64,000 nt of DNA from Corticicoccus populi (lineage in GTDB: Bacteria > Bacillota > Bacilli > Staphylococcales > Salinicoccaceae): contig NZ_JBHUOQ010000001.1 of the NCBI RefSeq assembly GCF_042686195.1, positions 930,001 to 994,000 of the forward strand, read 5' to 3'. Under the pieces are notes generated by a model. That model had not been told where the DNA came from, searched no databases, and saw nothing but the letters and a program-made list of their open reading frames with translations. Below, one piece after another: positions 45,023 through 53,496 of the stretch. The position numbers and the translations under genes were made by a program. Each line of letters begins with the position of its first letter. Position 1 is the first letter of the stretch.

Positions 45023-46606
45023 TTATTTTTTTAACAAAATTAAATCCGGTGTATAAGATAAAGAAGTCAGGCCGTTAAAATAATCCGTATACTGCCATGG
45101 ATGATACTTTCTTTCCTGCAGTGCACCGTCCGGAAACAGGCATTCTGTGATTTCGTCAATGTCATTTAAATGTGTACGGTGCTTTCTTCTCGCTTCCACC
45201 TGATAACGTCTTTCCAAATAGTCCATCTGTTTGCGCTGAACTTCAAGATTTGCGTTTATCAGTGCCTCCATATATGGTTTATCATTCACCTCACGGAGCT
45301 GATGATACATTTTTTCTGTTTCTTTTTTCATATTTTCAACTGTCTGGATAAATGATTCAGAAATTTCATCATCCACCATCTTTTCTTTAAGTAAAGCAGC
45401 GTCTTCTATCAACCTGTTTGAAAATGATAAACCGTGACTGTCCATCAATTTTTGAATACGCTCGGAAATATGAACAAATTCCATCCGCTTCATGACAATC
45501 GGCATTGGAACATCCATCACTTCAAATACACGATGGATTTCACCCCAGTACTTGACCTCAGCGCCGCCGCCGAGAAACACCAGTGTATTAAACATCATTT
45601 CCTGCATCAGAGGTCTTGTCACCACATTATTACTGAATTCAGAAGGATTTTCATCAATTTTATTTAGAAGTTCAGACTCTGTCGCTTCTTCATTAAGAAG
45701 TTGATACACGCCGTCTTTTTCAGTCATCAAATGACGTTCCGCCGATGAATCGGAAAATAGATGAACATTCGTTTCAGTCTGAATTGTCGGAGGAATATTA
45801 AGTTTGTCACAAAATACTCTCTGCCCCTCCCTGAACGCCTGATCCACCTGTCCGTGATTAATGAGCAGCTTTTTAAACAACGGCTGTTCAAGTTTTCTCA
45901 CTGCCGGCAGATGTGCATTAAATATTAACAGGCCGTCATCTTTGAATTCATCATGAACCAATGCATGAAACAGTTCTGTCCAATATGTATGCGCATCAAT
46001 TAATTCTGCGACACGTTGTTTGAGTTCTTTTAAATACACACTGTCGCCGAGTTCCGTCACCACTTTTTCAAGCGTTCCATGCATTGCTTTTTTATCATAC
46101 TCGTAAAAACCGATACTCATGGGTACATTGAGGTTCGGCTTATAGGAAATTTTTCTTCTGCGCCGGTGATTTTTACTGTATATGAATGTGTGGTTAATTT
46201 CCTCGAAATCGTGGTCTTCTCCGGCAGACCAGAACACCGGCACCGCGTCATAATTAAATTTTTCTTTAATATTCTTAGTCACCGACAGAATAGAAATAAT
46301 TTTATGCATGATATAGCTCGGACTCATAAAAAGTCCGGCCTGCTGACCGGCAATAACTACTCTGTTTCCGGATTTTAATTTCGAGAGGTTTTCCGTCTGT
46401 GCATCCGAAAGGCCGTATCTGGACATATCTTCTGAAATAATGTCGGCGAGCGCCTCAGTATGACTGTGCGGCTTTCTTTTTATCACTTTATCTATACTTT
46501 CTTTATCAAAGTCGAGTCCTTGATAAAAACGCATGAGTTCTTTATCTTTATTTTGAAATTTCCTGGAAAATTCATCCTTAGAAAAATCCATACATTCGAT
46601 TTCCAT
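45023..46606 (-). CDS. bshC: Bacillithiol biosynthesis cysteine-adding enzyme BshC
   Basis: 527 aa (YllA family). Last step of bacillithiol synthesis: joins cysteine to glucosaminyl-malate. Typical features: AGQQAGLFMSP near residue 90, FWSAGEDHDFEEINH near 130, a long coiled-coil arm at about 390-470 (many Lys/Glu), and a C-terminal LFPDGALQER motif. ATG 46606 after GGAG. It lies upstream of mraZ as in Bacillus (yllA-mraZ). Confidence 0.95.
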   Translation of the reverse strand: MEIECMDFSKDEFSRKFQNKDKELMRFYQGLDFDKESIDKVIKRKPHSHTEALADIISEDMSRYGLSDAQTENLSKLKSGNRVVIAGQQAGLFMSPSYIMHKIISILSVTKNIKEKFNYDAVPVFWSAGEDHDFEEINHTFIYSKNHRRRRKISYKPNLNVPMSIGFYEYDKKAMHGTLEKVVTELGDSVYLKELKQRVAELIDAHTYWTELFHALVHDEFKDDGLLIFNAHLPAVRKLEQPLFKKLLINHGQVDQAFREGQRVFCDKLNIPPTIQTETNVHLFSDSSAERHLMTEKDGVYQLLNEEATESELLNKIDENPSEFSNNVVTRPLMQEMMFNTLVFLGGGAEVKYWGEIHRVFEVMDVPMPIVMKRMEFVHISERIQKLMDSHGLSFSNRLIEDAALLKEKMVDDEISESFIQTVENMKKETEKMYHQLREVNDKPYMEALINANLEVQRKQMDYLERRYQVEARRKHRTHLNDIDEITECLFPDGALQERKYHPWQYTDYFNGLTSLSYTPDLILLKK

Positions 46607-46640
46607 ATAGAAACTCCTTCTCTTTATTTATTTAACTAAA

Positions 46641-46669
46641 ATTATAAATACTATTCATATATAAAACAA
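46641..46669 (-). promoter_or_regulatory. bshC promoter
   Basis: Minus strand TTGTTT (46664-46669), 17-bp spacer, TATAAT (46641-46646). Its -35 touches the -35 of the divergent ylbP promoter. Confidence 0.7.
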
Positions 46670-46698
46670 TTGAATCGTTTCAAAATAAAATCTATAAT
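46670..46698 (+). promoter_or_regulatory. ylbP promoter
   Basis: Plus strand TTGAAT (46670-46675), 17-bp spacer, TATAAT (46693-46698), followed by AAAGGAG and the ylbP start. Confidence 0.78.
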
Positions 46699-46720
46699 GA
46701 TTTTAAAGGAGAGATTGATT

Positions 46721-47185
46721 ATGCCAGAAATTAAAAAATTAGCAATCAACTATAAGACTGCTGAAGATTTTAAAAAATTCCGCGAATACGGAAATCAAGA
46801 GCTTCAAATGATTGAAGAGCTTGAAGGTAACATGATTGATTCAGATATTGATTCACCTTTTTACGGCATTTATGTCGGCGAAACACTTGCTGCACGTATG
46901 TGCCTGTACAAAAAAGAAGATGAACAGAAGCCTATCTTCGACCCGCCCCATGACTATATGGTTATCTGGAAGCTGGAAGTTCTTGAAAAATATCAGGGCA
47001 AAGGCTACGGTCAGGCTTTAATTAACTATGCTAAAGAAATGGATATGCCTATTAAAGCAGTGACACGTCAGAACTCAAGAGATTTCTTCATCAAGCAGGG
47101 CTTTGAAGGTTTGAAATATGATGTTGAACGCGATCTTGCAGATAATGCTTTAATCTGGTATCCGGAAGGATATAGTTTAAACTAA
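46721..47185 (+). CDS. ylbP: GNAT-family N-acetyltransferase YlbP
   Basis: 154 aa. GNAT acetyl-CoA motif in WKLEVLEKYQGKGYGQAL (about 86-103) and the family segment YGNQELQMIEELEGN. The ylbP family is widespread in Bacilli beside bshC and mraZ; its substrate is unknown. ATG 46721 is chosen for AAAGGAG; a longer frame begins within the promoter. Divergent from bshC and convergent with rpmF. Confidence 0.88.
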   Translation: MPEIKKLAINYKTAEDFKKFREYGNQELQMIEELEGNMIDSDIDSPFYGIYVGETLAARMCLYKKEDEQKPIFDPPHDYMVIWKLEVLEKYQGKGYGQALINYAKEMDMPIKAVTRQNSRDFFIKQGFEGLKYDVERDLADNALIWYPEGYSLN

Positions 47186-47186
47186 T

Positions 47187-47217
47187 AAAAAGGATGAGTC
47201 CGGGACTCATCCTTTTT
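47187..47217. terminator. Bidirectional terminator between ylbP and rpmF
   Basis: Fifteen-base perfect arms AAAAAGGATGAGTCC / GGACTCATCCTTTTT with a one-base loop centre. Serves both converging transcripts. Confidence 0.9.
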
Positions 47218-47235
47218 ATTATCTATCGTTAAAAA

Positions 47236-47409
47236 TTATTTTGCTACAACTTCTTCGCCTTTGTAGCTTCCACACTCTTTACATACGCGGTGAGATAATT
47301 TCATTTCTCCGCAGTTAGAGCATTCTACCATACCAGGTACTGCAAGTTTGATATGCGTACGGCGCTTATTTTTACGAGTTTTGGATGTTCTTCTCTTAGG
47401 TACTGCCAT
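47236..47409 (-). CDS. rpmF: 50S ribosomal protein L32
   Basis: 57 aa, read directly from the minus strand: starts MAVPKRRTSKTRKNKRR and ends GEEVVAK. It keeps the zinc form with two CXXC pairs, CSNC and CKEC. ATG at 47409. It follows yceD by 3 bp; this pair is conserved across bacteria. Confidence 0.96.
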   Translation of the reverse strand: MAVPKRRTSKTRKNKRRTHIKLAVPGMVECSNCGEMKLSHRVCKECGSYKGEEVVAK

Positions 47410-47412
47410 TGT

Positions 47413-47931
47413 TTACTCCTCCTTCTCTTCATCACTGTTTAGTAATGCTTTTAATTTCTCGAGTCTCGGATCTACTTTGTCATCTTCTTCACTGTTAAAC
47501 TCTGAAGCATCGATGACTTCCCAGTTCTTACCATTCTTCGGCGGCTCATCACTTTCAGAATACACTTGAGGTATGTTGACAATGATTAATTCCCTGACCA
47601 CCGGCTCTATGTCCAATGTATGATCCAGCGGATGTACATTTTCATCCACATCATCATCTTCCTCAACTGTTTCATCAAAGATTTCATATGAGTCAATTTG
47701 AAGCGGGAACTGAATATTTTCCGAAGTTCTGCTATCAAGCATATTGACGGCTGTTGAAATATTCAAGTTCACATCCATACGGAATGGATGAACAGATATT
47801 TGACCTGTAACTCTCACTTCATCAATAGACAAGATATCTTTTCTGTCTGTAAGATCTGGAAGTATTACCGTCTCATCAATATTGAGAGATTGATTTTTAA
47901 ATTTCTTAAGTTGTGATATCGACCATCTCAT
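47413..47931 (-). CDS. ylbN: YceD (DUF177) family protein
   Basis: 172 aa, called YlbN in Bacillus. C-terminal DUF177 core (HPLDHTLDIEPVVRELIIVNIP). The family is always next to rpmF and is linked to 23S rRNA accumulation or 50S assembly, but its mechanism is not established. Acidic middle segment. It starts at 47931 and is the first gene of the yceD-rpmF operon behind a near-consensus promoter. Confidence 0.92.
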   Translation of the reverse strand: MRWSISQLKKFKNQSLNIDETVILPDLTDRKDILSIDEVRVTGQISVHPFRMDVNLNISTAVNMLDSRTSENIQFPLQIDSYEIFDETVEEDDDVDENVHPLDHTLDIEPVVRELIIVNIPQVYSESDEPPKNGKNWEVIDASEFNSEEDDKVDPRLEKLKALLNSDEEKEE

Positions 47932-47961
47932 ATAGCTTCACCTCTTATGAGCACAAAGAAT

Positions 47962-47990
47962 ATTCTACATTTTTACGGTTCTCATGTCAA
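47962..47990 (-). promoter_or_regulatory. yceD-rpmF promoter
   Basis: Minus strand perfect TTGACA (47985-47990), 17-bp spacer, TAGAAT (47962-47967). One of the strongest vegetative promoters visible in the window, fitting a ribosomal protein gene. Confidence 0.85.
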
Positions 47991-48000
47991 GTTAATTTCT

Positions 48001-48017
48001 TAACAGATTATCTGTTA
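48001..48017. repeat. 17-bp palindrome before tmcAL
   Basis: TAACAGAT-T-ATCTGTTA is a perfect dyad around one central base, overlapping a TACAAT (48016-48021) that could be the tmcAL -10. It lies only about 11 bp beyond the -35 of the divergent yceD promoter, so it could be an operator for either gene. Confidence 0.5.
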
Positions 48018-48042
48018 CAATATCTTTAAAGAAAGGTGTGAC

Positions 48043-49188
48043 ATGATGAAAGTTATCGGCTTAATTACAGAATACAATCCATTCCATAACGGCCATATTT
48101 ATCATATCAGAGAAGCGCAGAAAATGACACAGGCAGACCTTACAATCGCAATAATGAGCGGAAACTTTACCCAGCGCGGTGAAGCCAGTCTGATTGATAA
48201 ATTCGTACGTGCAAAAGAAGCTGTAAAATATGTGGATTTAGTGGTTGAACTGCCGCTTTTAAATGCAGTCAGCTACGCAGATGATTTTGCACTCGGCGGT
48301 GTACATACTGCCGGGCTTTTGAATGTCGATGAAATTGTCTTCGGCAGTGAGTCAGGAGATATTTCATCACTCCAGGCATTATACAGGCAAAACCAATCCT
48401 TACAGTCTGCACCGGAATTCCAGCAATTAATCAGAAAAGGCTACAGTCACCCGAGAGCACTCGCAGAATTGACACAGTCTGATATTATTTCGGGGTCTAA
48501 TAACATTCTCGGCCTTTCATATATCAAAGCAATTGACCGGCTGAAGTTGAATATTAAACCGTCCACCATTAAAAGAATCGGCAACGACTACAATGACACC
48601 ACATTATCCGGCACATTGTTTTCAAGTGCGACAAGTCTCCGCGAAAGTCTGTTAAAACACGATTTTACATCACCCAGAAAATATATGCCCGGAGCATTTG
48701 TCGACATCCTGAGCCGTTCAGTTCTCATTACCAACGAAAATTTCTTCGATTCCCTAAAACTGCTGATTACCCATAAAAGCGAAACAGAGCTGAGACAGAT
48801 TTACATGATGACTGAGGGCATCGAGAACCGTTTAAAGACATATATCAGACAGTCAAAGACATATAGAGAATTTCTTCAGAATATAAAAACAAAGCGTTAT
48901 ACATGGACCAGGCTGAACCGCCTGATGATATATATTCTCATAAATATCACAAAAGAAAAAATGCATTTGTACAAGACAGAAGAAAATCAACATGTCAGAG
49001 TACTTGCTATGAACGGCAGGGGCCGCAAATATTTAAAAACACTTCCTGAAACAACCAGCGTCATCACAAATGTAAATAAAGAAAACCGCGAATTCGTCTA
49101 TGACGAAATCACGGCCGCAGATCTTTATAATATCGCATCACACTCAGAAAGAAATGATTTTAATACACCGGTCATTATTGATCCTTAA
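48043..49188 (+). CDS. tmcAL: tRNA(Met) cytidine acetate ligase TmcAL (YlbM)
   Basis: 381 aa. Makes N4-acetylcytidine at the wobble base of elongator tRNA-Met from acetate and ATP. N-terminal nucleotidyltransferase motif GLITEYNPFHNGH, then IAIMSGNFTQRGEAS, FGSESGD and C-terminal helical part. Two ATG codons in tandem at 48043 and 48046. Its last 14 bp overlap the end of coaD on the other strand. Confidence 0.94.
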   Translation: MMKVIGLITEYNPFHNGHIYHIREAQKMTQADLTIAIMSGNFTQRGEASLIDKFVRAKEAVKYVDLVVELPLLNAVSYADDFALGGVHTAGLLNVDEIVFGSESGDISSLQALYRQNQSLQSAPEFQQLIRKGYSHPRALAELTQSDIISGSNNILGLSYIKAIDRLKLNIKPSTIKRIGNDYNDTTLSGTLFSSATSLRESLLKHDFTSPRKYMPGAFVDILSRSVLITNENFFDSLKLLITHKSETELRQIYMMTEGIENRLKTYIRQSKTYREFLQNIKTKRYTWTRLNRLMIYILINITKEKMHLYKTEENQHVRVLAMNGRGRKYLKTLPETTSVITNVNKENREFVYDEITAADLYNIASHSERNDFNTPVIIDP

Positions 49189-49660
49189 ACTTTTCTTTAA
49201 GTGCATCTTCTACAAGCGGCGGAACAACATCCTCAATTTTTCCGCCGTATTTCGCCACTTCCTTTACTATCGATGAAGATATGAAAGAATAATGGTTATT
49301 GGTCATCATGTAGATAGTCTCAATATTACTGTCGAGTTTCCGGTTCATACTCGTGAGCTGCATTTCATACTCAAAATCGCTTACCGCACGCAGACCTCTT
49401 ACAATCGCATCCGCCTGTACTTCCTGGCAAAACTCTATTAATAAGCCGTTAAAATCTCTGACCTCTACATTCCCAAACTCTTCTGTTACTTTTTTAATCA
49501 GTTCAACACGCTCCTCCGGTGTGAACAGACCTTTCTTTGATGAGTTTTTTAACACAGAAACATAAACTGTATCAAACAGTTTGCTTGCGCGCTCAATAAT
49601 ATCCAGATGACCGTATGTGATTGGATCAAAGCTACCTGGACAAACAGCTGTTTTCCCCAT
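49175..49660 (-). CDS. coaD: Phosphopantetheine adenylyltransferase
   Basis: Fourth step of coenzyme A synthesis. 161 aa, CPGSFDPITYGHLDII with the T/HXGH motif, and ISSSIVKEVAKYGG near the end. ATG 49660, 6 bp after rsmD. Together with coaBC at 11651 two CoA genes are in the window, in unrelated operons. Confidence 0.96.
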   Translation of the reverse strand: MGKTAVCPGSFDPITYGHLDIIERASKLFDTVYVSVLKNSSKKGLFTPEERVELIKKVTEEFGNVEVRDFNGLLIEFCQEVQADAIVRGLRAVSDFEYEMQLTSMNRKLDSNIETIYMMTNNHYSFISSSIVKEVAKYGGKIEDVVPPLVEDALKEKFKDQ

Positions 49661-49666
49661 ATATTT

Positions 49667-50203
49667 TTACTCCCCGAATTTCAAAATATTAATCTTTATC
49701 GTACCATATACCGTTTCCTTAATACTGGTAAACCCATGTGTATTATAATGTTCATCTTTATGGGTTTCAACTACTATGCGTCCGTTTTCTTTTAAAATAT
49801 GTAATGACTCTATTAATTTCAGTGCTTCAGGCACTATTTTTTTATGATACGGCGGGTCAATAAATATTAAGTCAAATGACTTATTTCGTTTTGACATTGC
49901 CTTTAACGCCCGTCTGTAATCATTACGGAACACTTCAACCGGCTCTTCAATATTACTCACATTTTTTTTAACCTGTTCTGCCGAATCCTTCGCACCGTCA
50001 ATAAACATCGCGTATTCTGCCCCGCGGCTCACCGCCTCTATGCCAAGCGCACCGCTTCCCGCAAATAAATCCAGCACATCACCCTCAATTTCGTTAAGGA
50101 TATTAAATATATTTTCCCGTACCTGATCTGTAGTCGGCCGGGTATCCTGTGACTTCAGTGTATTTATTTTTTGTGACTTATACTTACCGCTGATTACTCT
50201 CAC
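49667..50203 (-). CDS. rsmD: 16S rRNA m2G966 methyltransferase RsmD
   Basis: 178 aa. SAM motif DLFAGSGALGIEA and catalytic FIDPPYHK are clear; N-terminus RVISGKYKSQKI is typical. The start is GTG at 50203. Pairs with coaD as in Bacillus (ylbH-ylbI). Confidence 0.95.
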   Translation of the reverse strand: MRVISGKYKSQKINTLKSQDTRPTTDQVRENIFNILNEIEGDVLDLFAGSGALGIEAVSRGAEYAMFIDGAKDSAEQVKKNVSNIEEPVEVFRNDYRRALKAMSKRNKSFDLIFIDPPYHKKIVPEALKLIESLHILKENGRIVVETHKDEHYNTHGFTSIKETVYGTIKINILKFGE

Positions 50204-50255
50204 TGACTTCCATTCCTTTCATGATTAAGCTAAAATTAATATAGGAGTTGATTAT

Positions 50256-50630
50256 ATGCAGAAATTTATCACCTTGGGAGAGGGCTATGGAGATATATTC
50301 GAAATCGAGGCACTCATAGAATATAACCATGCACGTATTGACCGTGCACTGTTCCTCCATACAGAAAACGCACCGTCAACCTTTCTTCTCATCATGAAAC
50401 CTGTCAGAGGCAATTTCCAGGCTGTCTACACTATATTTAAAGGAATTCATGTAGATGAGACCGGGAAAGGACAGAAATATCAATTATTAAATAACTGGTG
50501 CACAGAAAAAGAAATTAAAGTGATTGAATTTACTACCAGAAATCCGGATGATTTTCATGAGCGTGAACAGTTTTATCAATACATCACCGGTGTACTGCGG
50601 CTGAACCACCTGCTTCCGCCCCTGACTTAA
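50256..50630 (+). CDS. Conserved hypothetical protein, small cytosolic
   Basis: 124 aa, no signal peptide or membrane helix. I recognise it only as a small protein found at this locus in relatives, between rsmD and ylbG; some databases label similar proteins methylthioribose kinase, which this length cannot support. Visible: FITLGEGYGDIFEIEALI at the start and ITGVLRLNHLLPPL at the end. ATG 50256 after GGAG. It ends one base before the ylbG stop on the opposite strand. Confidence 0.75.
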   Translation: MQKFITLGEGYGDIFEIEALIEYNHARIDRALFLHTENAPSTFLLIMKPVRGNFQAVYTIFKGIHVDETGKGQKYQLLNNWCTEKEIKVIEFTTRNPDDFHEREQFYQYITGVLRLNHLLPPLT

Positions 50631-50631
50631 A

Positions 50632-50895
50632 CTAAATCACCCGGTAATCTCTTGCTTCAAAATTCTCTGTACCATATTCACGACGTATGTTTTGATATTC
50701 CGAAACCACTACATCCGTGACATATTTTAAATTATTCAGCTCTTTTATTGTTTGAGAAACGTCGGAATCGTATATATATAATAATAAGTACTTCTTATCT
50801 TTATTCACATATATTAGATGCCCGTAACGTTTCAATTGTCGAATGAATTTATTTTGTTTAAAATAAATATATACACCTATTCGTCTTTTGAGCAT
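50632..50895 (-). CDS. ylbG: YlbG family protein (DUF2129)
   Basis: 87 aa. Starts MLKRRIGVYIYFKQNK, rich in Lys/Tyr, and matches the YlbG family, of unknown function, found beside rsmD/coaD in Bacilli. The frame extends further up but ATG 50895, preceded by GGTGG, matches the family start. Last core gene before the accessory block 50896-56137. Confidence 0.88.
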   Translation of the reverse strand: MLKRRIGVYIYFKQNKFIRQLKRYGHLIYVNKDKKYLLLYIYDSDVSQTIKELNNLKYVTDVVVSEYQNIRREYGTENFEARDYRVI

Positions 50896-50984
50896 AATAG
50901 AACCACCCATCTTCTTTGTATAAAGATATAATAACACGTAAAGTTTAAGTTTCAAAAACGAATTGAAATTGGAGGCATTTTGAC

Positions 50985-51905
50985 ATGAAAAATTGTATTA
51001 AAAAAGTACTTACAGCAGCAGGTGTGGCAGGTGCAGTGTTTGGAGGATTATGGATTGGGACAAAACTCACTTCTGAAACACAGGTACGCAGCATCAAACC
51101 ATTCTTCAGACGCCGCTCTCCATACATTTTAGCGCACCGCGGCGGAATGGGAATTCGTCCCGAGCACACTAAACTTTCATTTGATAAGGCGTCCGACTTC
51201 AATGTCGACGGATTTGAAATTGATATCCGCATGACAAAAGATGAAGAAATTGTTGTATTCCACGATGCTTATGTGGACCGCACATCAAACGGCGCAGGAC
51301 GCGTCAGCAATATGACACTTGATGAGTTGAAAAAACTGGATTTCGGTTATCACTTTAGAGATGTTGAAGGAAATCATCCGTACCGCGGAGATAAGGATGC
51401 AAAAATCGTCACTCTTCGTGAACTCATCGAATCGTATCCGGATAAGCTGATTAATATCGATATCAAGGATAAGCCTGAAACGTATGAAGGAAGCTTAATA
51501 CCAAGCGCACTTTACAGATTAATTACCGAACTCGGTGCAGAAGACCGCGTACTTGTTACGAGCTTCTTCGATGATCAAATCAGCCGCTTCAAGCTGTATT
51601 CAGGAGACACTATCGCACTCGGTGCAGGTGAAAATCAAGTTAAAAATGCAGTGCTTTCCTATTCCACAGGCTTTAAGCATATGTATAAACCGAATGCGGA
51701 TACTTTCCAGCTGCCGCTTAAGCCGGGTACACCGACACTCTACTCACAAGGATTTATCAACTTCCTGCAGAGTTTAAACATTGCAGCAGGATACTGGGTA
51801 GTGAACGAAATGGATCAGATGGATGAACTCATTCAAAAAGGTGCACATACTATTGTGACTGATTATCCTGATATCAGTTACTACCTGATGAATGAAAGAT
51901 ACTAA
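50985..51905 (+). CDS. Membrane-anchored glycerophosphodiester phosphodiesterase
   Basis: 306 aa. An N-terminal hydrophobic segment (about 9-27) looks like a signal anchor; then the GDPD domain with LAHRGG, the DGFEIDIRMTKD metal site, VFHDAYVDR and NIDIKDK. It should cleave glycerophosphodiesters, or glycerol-phosphate wall polymers, outside the cell. ATG 50985 after GGAGG. It is divergent from ylbG and convergent with the ankyrin gene; it is the only plus-strand gene of the inserted block. Confidence 0.9.
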   Translation: MKNCIKKVLTAAGVAGAVFGGLWIGTKLTSETQVRSIKPFFRRRSPYILAHRGGMGIRPEHTKLSFDKASDFNVDGFEIDIRMTKDEEIVVFHDAYVDRTSNGAGRVSNMTLDELKKLDFGYHFRDVEGNHPYRGDKDAKIVTLRELIESYPDKLINIDIKDKPETYEGSLIPSALYRLITELGAEDRVLVTSFFDDQISRFKLYSGDTIALGAGENQVKNAVLSYSTGFKHMYKPNADTFQLPLKPGTPTLYSQGFINFLQSLNIAAGYWVVNEMDQMDELIQKGAHTIVTDYPDISYYLMNERY

Positions 51906-51907
51906 TC

Positions 51908-51944
51908 AAAAAGAGCTTTCCTTTAAACAGGAAGGCTCTTTTTT
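51908..51944. terminator. Bidirectional terminator between the phosphodiesterase and ankyrin genes
   Basis: Imperfect stem AAAAAGAGCTTTCCT / AGGAAGGCTCTTTTTT with one mismatch and T runs on both strands. Confidence 0.85.
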
Positions 51945-51972
51945 CGATTATATTAAATAACAGCAGTTCAGT

Positions 51973-52779
51973 TTACTCATACTTCTCCAGAAGACTTTGC
52001 ATTTCTACATAGTTCAATTGTTTCGCATAATCCATGGCAGTATTTCCGTAATTATCTGTTAAACCAGGGTCTGCTCCATTCTGAAGGAGTATCCCGGCAA
52101 TATCCTGATAGACTTCTGATCCGTCAGTAAGCGCAACCGCTTCAATTAATGCGGTATACCCAAAATTATTTTGATGATTAATATCGCTGTCGCTGTGTTC
52201 AATGAGATATATTACGTTCTTTAAATGACCTTTCTCAGCTGCCGGAATCAATGCATTGCCGCCAAATCGATTAAAGACTTTTTCATCCGGCTGTGAATGT
52301 TCCAGCATATACTTCAATATTTCTGATTTTCCTTCGGCACCTGCATATAAATACGGGCTGTCTGATATATTATCCTGCTGATTGATATCCGCATTAAAAT
52401 CAATCAATATTTCACTGATTTCAATGAAATTATTATGAACTGCGACAAGTAACGGGGTTTCACCGTCTTCATTCACTTCATTTATATCGTAATCAGTGTC
52501 CTCCATAATCAAACGTACAAGTGCATCATCATTCGCTTCCACAGCCTTTAATAAACTGCCTGCTTCAAAAGTCTGTATAGAATTCACCCCGCCGTCATCC
52601 CCCTCTCTCTGGCTTTTTTCTTCTCTATCTGCAATCATCTGCTTCTCATAATGGATTTTGATTTCTTCAATGTTTTCTCCAATTCTGCCGGCGCCGTCAT
52701 TGTCCTGGTTTTGACATGATATTAAAAACAGGACCAAATTTAACAGGGTACAAAATTTACCGGTCGTTTCAATGTTCAT
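51973..52779 (-). CDS. Ankyrin-repeat lipoprotein
   Basis: 268 aa. N-terminal hydrophobic stretch ending in a lipobox-like LISC (Cys about 22), then a charged linker (about 25-70) and some five to six ankyrin repeats to the C-terminus (NEDGETPLLVAVHNN, NNFGYTALIEAV, DNYGNTAMDYAKQ). Probably lipid-anchored on the outer face of the membrane, with the repeats as a protein-binding surface. Partner unknown. The start lies 24 bp after the regulator gene, so it is the last gene of the two-component operon. Confidence 0.82.
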   Translation of the reverse strand: MNIETTGKFCTLLNLVLFLISCQNQDNDGAGRIGENIEEIKIHYEKQMIADREEKSQREGDDGGVNSIQTFEAGSLLKAVEANDDALVRLIMEDTDYDINEVNEDGETPLLVAVHNNFIEISEILIDFNADINQQDNISDSPYLYAGAEGKSEILKYMLEHSQPDEKVFNRFGGNALIPAAEKGHLKNVIYLIEHSDSDINHQNNFGYTALIEAVALTDGSEVYQDIAGILLQNGADPGLTDNYGNTAMDYAKQLNYVEMQSLLEKYE

Positions 52780-52803
52780 TTCTGTAAAATCCTTTCCCGG
52801 CTT

Positions 52804-53496
52804 TTAGTTATTAAAGCGATATCCGGATCCCCATATTGTCTCTAACATTAAAGGCTGTTTAGGATTGAATTCGATTTTTTCACGCAGCCGCTTGATATGG
52901 ACAACAACTGTAGATGTATCCCCCAACGAATCAAATCCCCAGACACGTTCAAATAAATCATTTTTACTAAACACCTGATTCGGATTAATCATAAAAAACT
53001 TCAACAGTTCAAATTCTTTTGTAGTAAAAATAACTTCTCTGCCGGCAGAAAAAACTTTATGTGATTTGATATACAGCTGAATGTCATTCACTTCCAGAAT
53101 TTCATCTAATTCAGGAGCTGTTCCTTTTGTTAAGCGTTCAAAGCGGTTTAAATGTGATTTCACGCGGGCAACCAATTCATTCGGACTGAAGGGTTTCGTG
53201 ATATAATCATCTGCACCAAAACCAAGTGCACGTATTTTATCAATATCTTCTTTTTTAGCAGACACAATCAATATTGGAGTGTTTATTTTATCACGCAGAA
53301 GCTGACAGATTTCGAGCCCCGACATAGAAGGAATCATAATATCCAGTATAATTAAGTCATACTTTCCAGTAAGACCTTCATTTAGACCTTCAACACCATC
53401 AGAAACAATGGTGACCGTCATATCATTTAATTTCAGATAGTCTCTTTGTAATTCGGCAATATGCTGATCATCTTCTACTAATAAAATTTCTTTCAT
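52804..53496 (-). CDS. OmpR-family response regulator
   Basis: 230 aa. Receiver domain 1-115 with Asp9/Asp10, phospho-acceptor Asp52 (LIILDIMIP), Ser79 and Lys101; C-terminal winged helix with FTTKEFELLKFFM and DTSTVVVHIKRLREKI. It should bind promoter DNA when phosphorylated by the kinase encoded just upstream, whose end it overlaps by 4 bp. I cannot assign it to a named system (not WalR, ArlR, HssR or SaeR by local context). Confidence 0.92.
   Translation of the reverse strand: MKEILLVEDDQHIAELQRDYLKLNDMTVTIVSDGVEGLNEGLTGKYDLIILDIMIPSMSGLEICQLLRDKINTPILIVSAKKEDIDKIRALGFGADDYITKPFSPNELVARVKSHLNRFERLTKGTAPELDEILEVNDIQLYIKSHKVFSAGREVIFTTKEFELLKFFMINPNQVFSKNDLFERVWGFDSLGDTSTVVVHIKRLREKIEFNPKQPLMLETIWGSGYRFNN

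Noticed and set aside
50256..50630. Methylthioribose kinase function for the 124-residue protein
   Set aside because: Far too short and without kinase motifs; the label sometimes attached to similar proteins is not supported.
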